A DNA stretch of 64,000 bases from Geosiphon pyriformis (lineage: Eukaryota; Glomeromycota; Glomeromycetes; Archaeosporales; Geosiphonaceae). The stretch covers positions 1-64,000 of the forward strand of contig JAAOMT010000586.1 of the NCBI GenBank assembly GCA_016748015.1, in the 5' to 3' direction. Below are positions 45,591 to 57,330 of this stretch, in pieces. The notes under the pieces are model-generated. The model was not told the origin of the DNA and searched no databases. It worked only from the letters and a program-made list of their open reading frames with translations. Made by a program: the position numbers and the translations under genes. Position 1 is the stretch's first letter; the number at the start of each line of letters is the position of its first letter.

Positions 45591-48500
45591 TTACCTGTAA
45601 CAGCACTACAGCTGCCAATACAGCAATGTTCTCTGATGAGTTTGCAATTACTATGAAGCTTTCAAATCTGTGTGCCATGTGGAACATTGTTTGCAGAATA
45701 ATAACTCTTTTGGCTAATAAAATATTCAAAAAAAAATGGTTTAAAGACTATAATAATATTTTCATCAGAGATTCTTCTAGGTTTCATAAACTGGAGCTTT
45801 TAGTTTTAAGAATTGTCAAGACTTTTCATGAAAAGAGTTCTAACAGATTTGTGTTCCTTATGGAATGCTAGATTTTTTTGGACAGTGTTAAGGCTTTGGT
45901 TATTTAGGGTCTTATAGACTTGGGTGTAAACTTTGATCATGTGCATTCAGCTCTTTTCAGTATAAAGAAGTTATATTGTGTCTTTAAGTTTGCTGAGTTT
46001 TTGCGATCTAAGAAGTTGGGTATTAGGTCAGCCATTAATAAAAGAATAAAAAATTTTGCAGTTGATAAGGATTATACAATCAAAAGTGTGCTAGAACATT
46101 CTTTTAAAAGAGTAGTTTTAGACTATCTGGTCATTAAGAATAAACTGATTCTAAAATCTGAAATAGTTAAGACTAAGGTAGATGTAATCATAGAAAACTA
46201 GACTAAAAAGCATAAGGTGGTGGCAAATTTCCTTAGTGATTGGTCTTACCAATACTGACCTTTGGAGTATGTTTTTAATGATGCTTTTTCTAATGTTATA
46301 TGTTCAGTTAGTTTTGATGAGTTGCTTAGTATGGTTTCTGATTTATCTGATGGCAAAGCTGCTGGTCTTTCTGGAGTCTCAAATAAGCTCTAAAAGCATT
46401 GCAACAAATTGGTTTTGGATATGCTTTTGGTGCTTTTAAATTTTTGTTTGTCTTATAAACAGGTGTCTAGTGCTTGAAAGGAAGCTTGGGTTTCAATAAT
46501 TCCCAAGCCTTATGAGTGAAAGAAGGTTTTTACAAATACTTAATCTATTGTCTTTATTAAAACTACTTGCAAAATCTTTTCTAAGATTTTTTTGGACAGA
46601 ATTTTTACAGCATGTAACACTTTTGATGTTTTATGAGAGAACAATTTCTTGGTTTTAAAAGATATAATAACACAGTCTCCTATTTTTGCCATTGATTTAG
46701 TTATTAAAGACACTTTGGAAAAGAACTTTGAGCTTTGGTTGGTCTTACAGAATATGTAAAAGACCTATAATTCTATTAGATAAGAGCATCTTAGGAAGTG
46801 CTTGGTCAGAATAAAAATGTGTGACAGATTCATTAAATTTTTTGGTGGAATTCACAATGGTCATGTCAACAGGGTTATGACTAATTTTGGATTGATGGAT
46901 AGATATCGAATACATAATGGTTTGGATCAAGGGGAGGTGTTCTTACTTCTTTTTTGGCACATATTTTATGATTTTCTTTTATGTAAAGTCAAGAAACAAG
47001 AAAGTGTGTGTGAATATAGATTGAATTTCTATTTTATTGCCAGGACTGGTCGTGTTGAATTTCAGGCTGAATTAATATTTTTTCTTACTGCTAGTGCTTT
47101 TGTCGATGATACAATCTGAGTTAGTAGCAGTCAGGTTTCAACACAACACATTCTTAATATTGCTAATAAATTTTTCAGGATCAATAATATTTCCATTAAT
47201 AATGATAAGACAGTAGTCATTCCTATTAATTGTCTTTCTTTGTCAATTAGTAGTCTACTTATTTTTATTACCAAAAAAGGTAAATCTCATTATTATCTAG
47301 GTATCTTTTTGTTTATTGAGAGTTTGTTGAAACCTAGTTTGACTAAAGCACATTCAGATGTTAAGTTTTTTGCCAATTTTGTACTTAGAAAAGTCATTTC
47401 AGATAAACAGTTCTTGTATTTAGTGTTAACTGTTTTTTATTCTATTGTTAGCTACAGGATACAGTTCAGCTTTGTTTCTATTGGGATGTGTAAAAAGTAG
47501 GATGCTTTAATTTACAAGAGTTTAAAATTGAAATTTGGTCTGCCTCTTAACTTTCCCAGCAATGTACTTTATTACTCTTTATTGTATGGTCTGAAAACTT
47601 TTAAGCCAGTACAGGCTAAAAGCAAAGTAACTTTTGTTGTATGTTTTGTAAACTCTGTTAAGATATTGGGTTGTTTGTTTTCACATAAGTCTCTTGACTT
47701 GTAGGCTCTAAGTTGGCATCTGCTTTATCTTTTGAGTTCTTCAGCTCATGTAAGGGTTAGTCTTTCTAATAATTTTTTGACAAATGTGATTTGTATTTTT
47801 CTTGGGTGCAAGTTGTCTTTGAGTGGTCCTATAATCAGTTTTTTTTATTTTTGAAATAGTATATCTATGTTGTTTATTCTTAGTAAGTCTGAGTTCTCCA
47901 AATTTTTACCTTCACTTCAATGGTATGGTATAGTTTTTGTAGAGCAGCTTCATAATCAGAAGGGTATAGTCTTTAATTGGAAAACTTTTAGATACTGAAA
48001 AAAGCTGAACTCACATGGCTCTGTTTCTGATTGGTTTAAGCTTTTTGTTGATTTTCTAAATAATGTGGCTTTTTTTACTGCTGGTTCTTCTTCTTTGGGT
48101 AGTATTGAACTTTTGTGCATTTTGAAGTCTAGTAAGTTTAGATATGTTGGTGGTAATTTGTTGGAAGTTGCAGTTAACAGCCTTTCTGTTTATATGGATG
48201 GGTCTCTGATGAACTTAGGGAGTACTAATATAAGAGCTGAAGCAGCAGTTTTTTTCAAGAATGTAAATTTGGGTTTGAGTGTTAGGATTTCTGGTCTGTT
48301 GTCTTCTACTTTGGCAAAGCTGCAAGCTATTGTATTGGCTCTCAAATGTGTTCCCTCTCTTAGCTCAGTTCATCTTTTTATGAACAGTTAAGCAGCCTTA
48401 AATGCATGCAGATTGGAATTGAGTCTGGTATGTCCAGATTTTCAGAATTGGTGTTGGATTAAGCATCAGCATATAGTGAACATTATTAAAAAAAAATTTA

Positions 48501-49600
48501 AGTATTAGTTGATACAAAGTTAAGAGTTATTTAGGTGTCTTAGGTAATAAACATGCTAATACACTTGCCGATGTTGTTTCTTTTTCCCTCTGGTGCCTTC
48601 TTCCTATTTTAGAAGAACATTATATTTTGGTAATGGCAATATTATTTCTGGTAATTCTAGACATTTTATTTGTGAGATCTTTTGGTTTATTCATTGTGCA
48701 CACAGAAAGATTAGTTCTGGATTTGGAGCTTTAGATAATAGTTTGCACTTGGATATTGATTGGCCTTGTTTGTCCTCAGTTTGACATTCTGATTTACACA
48801 TGGCTGCTGACTTCATTAGTAGGCTTACTGCTGGTGCTCAAATATACTTTATGAAAGCTTTGCATTGTTAATTGCCAGTTGCTATTTGAAAGCACCTTTA
48901 TAACAAGTGTTACCCTAGTATATTGTGTTTGTATTGTGGTGATGTTGAGGTTTCAGATCATGTTTTTTCTTGTATGGTCAATAAGTCTGTTTGTTATTAT
49001 TTGTTGGATGCCCATGTGACTGTTTGGTGTGCACTTTTTAGTTTGTTTCTTTTCTTTTTATGTGTGTTTCAATTATTGTCCTCCTGTATTTCGAATATTG
49101 CAGTATGTACAGCTCTTTACAAAAACTTTATTTTTAAGGATTGGTTTTAAAAGGCCACATTTGTTTTTAAAGATATTAAAGTTACAAGTTGGAAGATTGT
49201 GGACTTTGTATGTTCCTTCTGTCTTGCTTTTAGGGAAAAGATTTGGTCAGTCCATGCTAAACACCAGGCTTTTATAGAGAAGAATAGGCTGATACCATGT
49301 AATGATTTGATTCTAAAATTGGTTTCTAGACTGTTTTCATTGTTCTCTGCTGGTGTGGTCAGATTGTTAAGTATTAATAAAGTGTTTGGTGTTGTCTTTG
49401 AGTTTTGCATATCACATTTATTTCTTTTAGATATTGGGAACTCTGTCTCTGTTTATATAGATGCTTAGTGTTGTTTTGATCAGCTTAAGTGACTGGTTAC
49501 ATGTAAAAAATACATGATTTACACCTAGTTTAGATTAATTATTTGATGTATTATACTAGGCAGTATTTGGCTCTCACTTATTAAATAATAATAATAATAA

Positions 49601-49800
49601 AAAAATAAAGTTTAAAATAATATAATTCACAAATAAAAAACACTTATAATTAAATTTATTAAAAATTATTTAAATATAATAAATAATAAAAATAATATAT
49701 ATTAAATAAAAACATAAATTTTATTAATAATTAATAATTTATTATTATTATTATATATATTATTATTATTATTATTATTATTTTTATTTTTTTATTATTT
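49601..49800. repeat. AT-rich spacer with (TTA)n between LINE A and LINE B tails
   Basis: Both LINE 3' tails end in this spacer. On the plus strand (TTA)n occurs at about 49739-49754 and 49760-49781; read on the minus strand this is the (TAA)n tail of LINE B. No gene. Confidence 0.7.
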
Positions 49801-49915
49801 AATGAGTGAAGTCCAAACACTATTTAATGCTATATATCAAAAGAAATGATCTAAATTAAGTGTAAATCATGCACTTTCTACACGTGACCAGTTACTCAGG
49901 TCAGTTAAAACAACA

Positions 49916-52900
49916 CTATACAGCTATGTGAACTAAAACTGCATCATGAATGTCTGAAAAAAACAAATACTGCTTGCAAAAACCAAAACAAACACTGAAA
50001 GTCTCAACAACACCCAACAAATCAACCACACTGGCAGAAAATCTCGACAACAAACCAGGTACTAAAATGGGAGCCAAATCACCTAAAGGAATTAACCTAT
50101 GTTTTTTCATGTATGTGCAATGTCTCGTATGAACCAACCAAATGTCATCTCTGAAGGCAAGACCCAGAAAACGTGTGAAATCCACAATCTTAAAACTGGC
50201 CACTCTGGGGTCATGAAAGACATTGACAGCCTCATGAAACCAATTATTAAAAACAAAACCCTTGTGAAGAGCCATTAACAATAAGGAACCAGAAACACAG
50301 GATGACAAAAGTCACAATATACTTGAAGAGGCGAGGGATAAGCCAAAAAGAGCCTTCCAAGAGCTCACATGGGACTCCAATAACTGTCACCAAGTAGAAT
50401 CATCAACCTTATAGGAAAACACATAATCTGAAACCTCCACATCACCACAATACAAACATATTACACTAGGGTAAAGTCTATTATAAAGGCACTTTTAAAC
50501 AGCCACAGGCAGCCGACAATGCAAAGTCTTCATAAAATAAGTAAGGGCATTAGCCGAGACTCTGCTGGTAAACCCAGTGGCCATATGCAAATCTGAATGC
50601 CATACCAGAGAAGATTATGACCAATCAACCTCGAAAACCAAATCATCCACCAAAAACCTCGAACCCAAACCAATTTTCCAATGTGCATGGCAAATGGAAC
50701 AAAAAATATCATGAACAAAATGCTTAGAATTGCCAGAAACTGCACCACCATCGGCCACCAAAAAGTGCTTATCCAAGTGAGAAGGAAGAAACCAATCAGA
50801 AATAAAATCAGAACCAGCAATCTCATCAGCATGCTTATTCCCCACCACACTTAAGTAACCTTTAACTTTGTGCCAGCCAACTCTCAAATTCTTCCCACAA
50901 ACAATATTAGCAATGTGCTGGCACTCTATCCAACACTGATTGTGAAAGTCAGAACCCAACAAACCCAATTCAGACTTGCACGCATCCAAGGCAGACTGAC
51001 TATTTGAAAACAGGCAAACAGAACTAGAATGGAGAATGCACTCTAGGGCCAAGATGATAGCTTGCAATTCCACCAAGATAGATGACATCAAACCCGAAAC
51101 ACCAACATTCAAGTCCAGATTAATGTTTTCAAAATAAGCAGCAGCATTAGCTCTACAGCCAACTGTGCCCAGATTCTTCAAAGACCTTTTTATGTAGACA
51201 GACAAACAACCAGTGTCAACCTGTGAGAGATGATAGCAAATAGAAAAAAATACACTAGAACCAAGAATACACGAAGAACCAACTACATCCAAAACTGATG
51301 GGGGAGCAGAAAAGGGAGTCACATCATTGAGATACACAGTAGAAAGCTTAAACCAATCTGGGACAGGGCCATGGGAGTCCAACTTTTTCCACCACTTGAA
51401 TGTGAACCAACTAAAGACAGAACCATGATGATCATAAAGTTGATCAACAAAAGCTATACCATAATGCCAGAGAAAAGGGAGAAAACTAGAAAATCTTGAT
51501 TTGCTCAGAACCTCTGACATGGGCACTTCACCATTGAAGCAAAATGCACTGACAAAAAAGCCACCCAGAGACAATTTACAATTGAAAAAAATGCAAATCA
51601 TGCCTGCCAGAAAGTTATTAGAAGCACTGATACAAATATGAACAGGAGAACTCAACAGGTGAATAGAACGTCAACACAAAACTTGCAAATCATGAGATCT
51701 GTGGGAAAATAAGCAACCCAAAACACCATTGGAATTCGCAAAACTGATAAGGGAGACTACTTTGTTCTCTGACTAAATCTGCAAAAAGAACTTCAGATCA
51801 TAAAAGAAGAGATAGTGAATTGTATTACTAGGAAAATCGAGCGGCAGACCAGACTTAAGCTTTAAATCTCTATGAATCATAGCATCCCATTTGTTGTACA
51901 CACCAACTGGAATGGAGTTAAACTGGGTCCTATAACCAACAATGGAATAAAGTACTGCCAAAACCAAATATAAGAATTGTTTATCTGAAACAGCCTTCCT
52001 CAGAACCAGATTGGTGAAAAACTGAATGTTTGAATGTGCTTTAGCCAAACTAGGCCTTGAAAGGCCCTCTGTTGAAAAAAAAATACCCAAATAATGATGA
52101 AACTTGCTCTTTCTAGCAATAGCAATGGGCACACCACTAATGGAAAGACAAAGAATGCTGATTCTGCTATTAATAAGGATGGCCACTGTCTTGTCATTGA
52201 TCCGAAAAAATTCACTAGCAACATCGAGAATATGTTGAGTGGCACTTTGACTGCTGCCGACCCAAATAGTATCATCGACAAATGCGCCAGCAACAAAAAA
52301 AGTAGAAAGTCTAGCCTGAGACTTAGCACAACCACACCTGGAGACAAAATGAGAGTTAAGTCTATAACCACATGCAATCTTCTGCTGCTTGACTTCACAC
52401 AAGAGAGAATCATAAAATATGTGCCACAAAAGAGGAGAAAAGACCTCTCCTTAATCCAAACCATTATGCACATAATAACTACTCATCAGCCCAAAATTCA
52501 TTATAATTTAATTGGTGTGATTCTGATGAATGCCACCAAAAAACCGAATGAACTTGCCACACATTTTAATCCTGACCAAATATTTCCTAAGATGCTCCCA
52601 GCCAACCAAGTTATACACTTTCTACATGTCTTGTAAAACAAGCCAGAATTCACGGTTCTTTTCCAGAGCATCTTTAACAATAGAACCAATAGCAAAAATG
52701 GGAGATTGAATAGTTGTACTCTTCAAAACTAAGAAGTTGTTACCATGAAGAATGTCAAATACACTACATGCCGAAGAAATCTTATTAGAGAGAATCTTGG
52801 AAAGAATTTTATGAGCCATCTCGATTAAAGCAATAGGATAAGTATTTGTCAGCACATCTTCCCACTTATATGGCTTGGAAATCATCGAGACCCAAGCCTT

Positions 52901-54519
52901 CCTCCAAGAACTGAGTACCAATTCATATAACAAACAAGAATTCAAGAGAACTAAAAGGATATCTAAAACAGATCTATCACAATGCTTCCAAAGTTCATTT
53001 GAAATGCCAGAAAGGCCAGCAGCTTTGCCATCAGACAGATCAGAAACCACTCCAAACAACTCATTAAAACTAATTGAATTCATTACACCAGAAAAAGCTT
53101 CATCAAAAACATAATCCAGAGGCTAATATTGATGACACCAATCACTAGAGACATTAGTAACCACTTGATAGGAGTGAGTCCAACCTTCCATAATTTTGTT
53201 CACCCTAGACTTCACAGGATCAAGTTCCAAAATTAGCTCATCACCCACTACCAAGTGGTCCAAAACTACTTTGCAGAAAGGATGCTCCAAAACACTCCAA
53301 ATAGTATGATCCTTGTTCAACTCAAAGCTCTCCATTTTTTTGTCAATCACTGACCTAATCTGAGACTCTTTAGCATAGACTGATTCTGATAACTTGGACG
53401 AACAGTAAGATTTTCTGATTCTGGCCAAAGCTAACCAAATAGTGTTAAAATGGGAACCCAAGAGAAAAAGAGACTTAATAACAGAGGCATTAGCCAGATC
53501 AAAGCCACCCCACAAATCAAGTAGAGAGACAAACTTCCCATGAAATACCAGACATGACGCTTTAACAATTCTCGACACCAAAAGTTCTAATTTATGAAAC
53601 CTAGAGGATGGCTCATTAAAGACACTATTGTAACCCTTGAACCACTTCTTTCCGAAAACACCTTCAGCTGACAAGCACATTATTTGATGAAAAATGTTTC
53701 ACATTGAATCCAGACCTGAATTTTCTGAAGCAACACAGAACTCATCATGAAACATGGCAGCATTAGCCACCGTATCTTCTTCAAACTTGATCTACTTAGT
53801 CTTATCGGCACCCTTAAAATTATATTTTTAACAATTCTTATTCATCTGTTTATGCAACAAGTTCAGACACATGTCCAGAAGGCCACCAAGACCCACAGAA
53901 ACAGAAATGGCATTATGATTAGTGTTAAAGTACTCATCAACAACAAACACATCACAATCCACTACCGCATTAACCAAATTTGATGAGATAAACAAGTAAT
54001 CAATAGTCTGGTAATACCCTGAGAATTGCTCTATGTTGCTACCTTTGCAAATGAGCTCCCACCCAAAGAATTGACCAAGCCCAACTCGAAACATTTTTTG
54101 AAGCTAACACTCTTATGAGAACTGTCTTTATTAAAATTGTCACCCAAGACGATAAAAAAAGACTCATTAACAGCCTTTGCAATCATAGAATTAACATCAC
54201 TTGCTTGAAAAAAATGTATTTTCAGGGATGCTCCAGTATACAGCCCCACAATCGACACAGAGAGTTTGTTTCCGAAGAGCAACTTGATAGAGAAAAGCTG
54301 GCCAGGAATGTCCAAAATTTTACACACATGCTAAGCCAAAGAATTGTTCATAATTATCACCACACCAGAACCTAAATGACCTATGTCCAAACCCAAAGTA
54401 AAAATCCTGACACCATCAAACTTGTTCATGATCCATGGATGGATCTTACCTTTCAGCTTAGTCTCAGTAACAATCAAAATCAGATTGTCTATTTCCTTAT
54501 GCCAATAAATAACATTCAA
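49916..54519 (-). pseudogene. LINE B ORF2: endonuclease, reverse transcriptase, RNase H remnant
   Basis: APE endonuclease: VTETKLKGKIHP (Glu site), VNESFFIVLGDNFN (Asp), and a terminal motif NTNH where copy A has NTDH, so the late Asp is lost. Reverse transcriptase: DLSDGKAAGLSGISNELW, LQDM with the motif A Asp kept, DGLDQGEVFSPL, AFVDDTIW catalytic box (about 52283-52263). RNase H-like: the first Asp position reads VYIKRS in place of VYMDGS of copy A, ELQAIILALE (Glu kept), SNSQSALDACKS, and GNKHADEIAG. C-terminal part LGLAFRDDIWLVHTRH. The long frames 52429-51773 and 51655-50615 are separated by a frameshift. Confidence 0.75.
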
Positions 54520-54539
54520 TTATTTACTAGAATTGTTCA

Positions 54540-56423
54540 ACCCATGAATATTGCACATAGCAATTTTCTAAACTAGACCATTCATTGAGAAGAGGGTTGT
54601 AAATTTGCATTACCAACCAGAGCCAAACTATTAAAGTGAGCAGACAAGCATAACACAGATTTGGAAAGGCCTTCCAACATATTCTCCAATTTGATGACAT
54701 GAGAGATGCTGACAAATTTGAAGCCATAACAGTCTCACCACTAGTGGCTTTACTCGATCCCACTCTCATCACTATATCCTCCCTTTGATTCTGTGATGGG
54801 GGGGTCATTGACAGCTGATATCCAGGGCTAGGCTGGGAAACCACCAGCACAAGTGAATCCAACCTCTTAACCAACTCACCAATTTGTTCTGCGAGGCTGA
54901 TAAGACTGCTTTCAATACTGTTTAGTCGTTTTTCCAAAACACCATCAACACAAAGGAGAGGTTTATTATTATCAGTAGAACCAAGAGTAAAACAGACTAC
55001 CAGAAAGAACATGGAGGGGAGGTGTGCCAATCACAGAAGCCCAAGATTTTCTACCAAAAGCCAAAGGCTGGAAAATAGAGGCAGATTTCTTCTCATAAAT
55101 TTTCACCAACCTAAACTTATCCTGAGCTAAGAGAGGAGTCCTCTTGCTTTTAAGACTAGGAGACACAACAGCTGACTTACAAACCAAAAGAGAGTAACCC
55201 AAAGAATTGCAAGCAGAACATAAAGGGGTGACCAAACGCGACCAGTGGAGACCAACTCTTCTTATAACTGGGGTATTGGCTATGGTCCAAGTTATGTCAA
55301 TTTCAGAACTAAAACACACAGTGGCACAGTGTACATAATTGTAGTTGACAGAATTGCAGTCGATCACACACGTTTTCCCATTCACAGAGCCAATGAAATT
55401 CTACAGATCATGAGCCATCATTTCTACAGGGAGAGTGTAGAGCAATGCCCTAAATTTATCTTTAGTATCTTACGTTTGTTTATCAATGTCAGCCCTGGCC
55501 ACACGAACTGCATCTTTATTAATAAGAATAGACCACTCAACAGCCAATAGATCAGCTTAATCTTGATCTTCTAATTCAATAATTGCTTTTTGCTACAAAC
55601 TGACCAGTTGCATTTTGATTATCTTAATCTTCTCAAACTTAGACACAGCTGCATGCACAGTCTCAACAGAAGTTCCCACAAGAATTTCTTTCAACACAAT
55701 TGCCCGATTCAAATGAGTGTTGACAGGGTGCTTAAGATCGGTATTTACCACAATACCACAATCATTTGTCAATCTTGCTGCAGTCATCATCACCTTTTCA
55801 GAAGTGAAGATAGCATGAATAATCCCACCAAATTTTGAAGAGATAGAGGCCCTCTCAAAACCATTTACACTTGAAAAAATTTTTCTGACAAAATTCAATT
55901 TTTCCTAAGAGGATTTCTTAGCGATAGCCACAAAATCAATATCTAAAGCAAAAGATTTACAAACAAGAACCTGGATGGAAGGCTTAAAAGAGAAAGAAGG
56001 TAGGAGGAAAACAGACTCATTCAAAACACCATCATTATCATTGATAGCATCATAGTTGATTTTTTTCAAAGGCTTTCTCAAAGCTTTCACAGTCTTAATA
56101 CGTGAGCTTTTAGGCATTTGGTTCAGGTCTTCAGCCCCAAGAGCACCACCTTCCCCATAATTGAAGCTGGTTTCCTTCATCAAACACTCCTCTTCCATAT
56201 CAATATTTTCAGTCTCAGTAGTATCACCAGCCTCAAAACCCCTTGAATGACCACCAAACACATTATCAGAAACTCTATCACTACCAATTTTTTCAACCAA
56301 AACACCACCCTTTCTTTTCTTCCTTGACAACTCGAGTTGGGAACCACTACCAAAACCAAAAACTTTAACAGCTTTCCTCATGACAGCAATACTAGGGCCA
56401 ACAGTGGTCTCGTAATTAAGCAA
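54540..56423 (-). pseudogene. LINE B ORF1, RNA-binding protein remnant
   Basis: Starts LNYETTVGPSIAVMRKAVKV, then a basic SRKKRKGG, an acidic part, an RRM-like segment (ILVGTSVETVHAAVSKFEKI, IIKMQLVSL), and a zinc knuckle C-x2-C-x4-Y-x4-C (CSACNSLGYSLLVC) where the His has become Tyr. A coiled coil follows near the C-terminus (LEKRLNSIESSLISLAEQIG). Four frames have to be joined. The coiled coil is expected to drive trimer formation of the ORF1 protein, and the knuckle and RRM to bind RNA. Confidence 0.7.
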
Positions 56424-56527
56424 AAATGGTTTGAATTTATCATATTGAATGGTAAAAAACTTTTTTCAAAAAATTATTTTGGCTCTTTTTGGGAATTTTG
56501 GGATGAACGAGAAAAAGAAGATTATGC

Positions 56528-56528
56528 C

Positions 56529-56562
<34 letters not shown>
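56528..56562 (+). repeat. (TTA)n microsatellite at the 5' end of LINE B
   Basis: At least ten TTA units directly beside the 5' end of LINE B, continuing after a TATA break to about 56581. Together with the (TAA)n at the 3' end it brackets the element. Confidence 0.85.
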
Positions 56563-56571
<9 letters not shown>

Positions 56572-56581
56572 TATTATTATT

Positions 56582-57330
56582 GCTGTTTTGTTTTTTACAG
56601 ATTTACATAATTTAAAAATCTTAATTAATATTTAAAATTATATAATTATAAGATATTATTTAAAATAAGTTATATTATGATAATTAATTTGTATAAGTTA
56701 ATAAATAATTTTGCAGTTTTTATGTTTGACAAACTTTATTTTAATTTTATAATTTAATATTTTAGTATTTTGTATAATTATATAAAAAATTATTTGTTAT
56801 TATTAATTACAAGATTTATTAAAAATATATATTAATTAATATAAAATATTTGGTTTTATTTTATATAAAATTATATTAATCTAATATAAATATATATTGT
56901 AATAATTTTTAAAAAATTTAAATTATTAGTTTAATTACTTTTTAAGTTTGTACTTTTTATATAATAATTATTATTATAACAAACTTTTATAAATTTAAAT
57001 AAAAAAAATTCGTTAGTATATATATTATTAAATAAAAAATATTATTTTTATATAATTAATAATTATTATATAATAATATTAAAAAAGTTTATACATAATA
57101 AATACAATTTATAATCAATAATATTTTTATGCTTAAAACATAAAAAAATAAATTGTTGCTGTATAATTATCTAGTTTAATATATTAATAATACTAATATA
57201 AACTTTAATTAATAATAATTAACTAAAAATTAAAACCAACCAAAAATATTTTTGTAAAAAAATCCAAATTTTTATTTGGTAATATTAAAAAAATTCATAT
57301 ATAATACAATTTATACTTAATAATAATAAT
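56582..57330. other. AT-rich spacer between LINE B and LINE C
   Basis: Very AT-rich, geneless. It separates two LINEs in the same orientation. A short taataataat run near 57315 marks the tail of LINE C. Confidence 0.6.

Larger units (their letters stand above)
44022..49468 (+). pseudogene. LINE A ORF2: endonuclease, reverse transcriptase, RNase H remnant
   Basis: APE-type endonuclease pieces (VIMKTKLRSSYR, AKTMNESFFVVLGENFN, FNTDHYVVFMSIG). After the 0.85 kb insertion comes the reverse transcriptase (DLSDGKAAGLSGVSNKL, VLQNM with the motif A Asp changed to Asn, HNGLDQGEV, FVDDT catalytic box at 47099-47113). Then an RNase H-like part (LSVYMDGSLMNLG, KLQAIVLALK) and a C-terminal zinc-binding segment (CLYCGDVEVSDHVFSC). 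Stops occur at conserved Trp positions, for example directly after FVDDTI. It would nick the target, prime and copy the RNA; this copy is dead. Confidence 0.75.
41860..49600 (+). mobile_element. LINE A: near full-length non-LTR retrotransposon, inactive
   Basis: ORF1-like coding (about 41980-43923) followed by ORF2-like coding (about 44022-49468), then a 3' end with gactggttacatgtaaaaaa (49491-49510), tttggctctcac and a (TAA)n tail (about 49578-49600). The domains APE endonuclease, reverse transcriptase and RNase H in this order, together with ORF1 RRM and zinc knuckle, are typical of fungal LINEs with RNase H (Tad1/I-like). About 0.85 kb of foreign DNA interrupts it at 44749-45590. Many stops and shifts. 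It faces LINE B tail to tail. Confidence 0.85.
49801..56523 (-). mobile_element. LINE B: near full-length non-LTR retrotransposon, best preserved copy
   Basis: About 6.7 kb on the minus strand. The 5' end lies next to a (TTA)n run at 56528-56562. The 3' end has gtaactggtcacgtgtagaa (49894-49875), tttggacttcactcatt and a (TAA)n tail. ORF1 and ORF2 are recognisable along their whole length with longer open frames than in A and C and with base composition closest to normal coding sequence. It is uninterrupted, so it is the best reference for the family in this window, but frameshifts and Trp-to-stop changes still inactivate it. Confidence 0.85.

Noticed and set aside
52000-52636. Long frames overlapping the reverse transcriptase of LINE B in other frames and on the plus strand
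   Set aside because: The frame with the FVDDT box and with homology to LINE A is the real one; the others are shadows.
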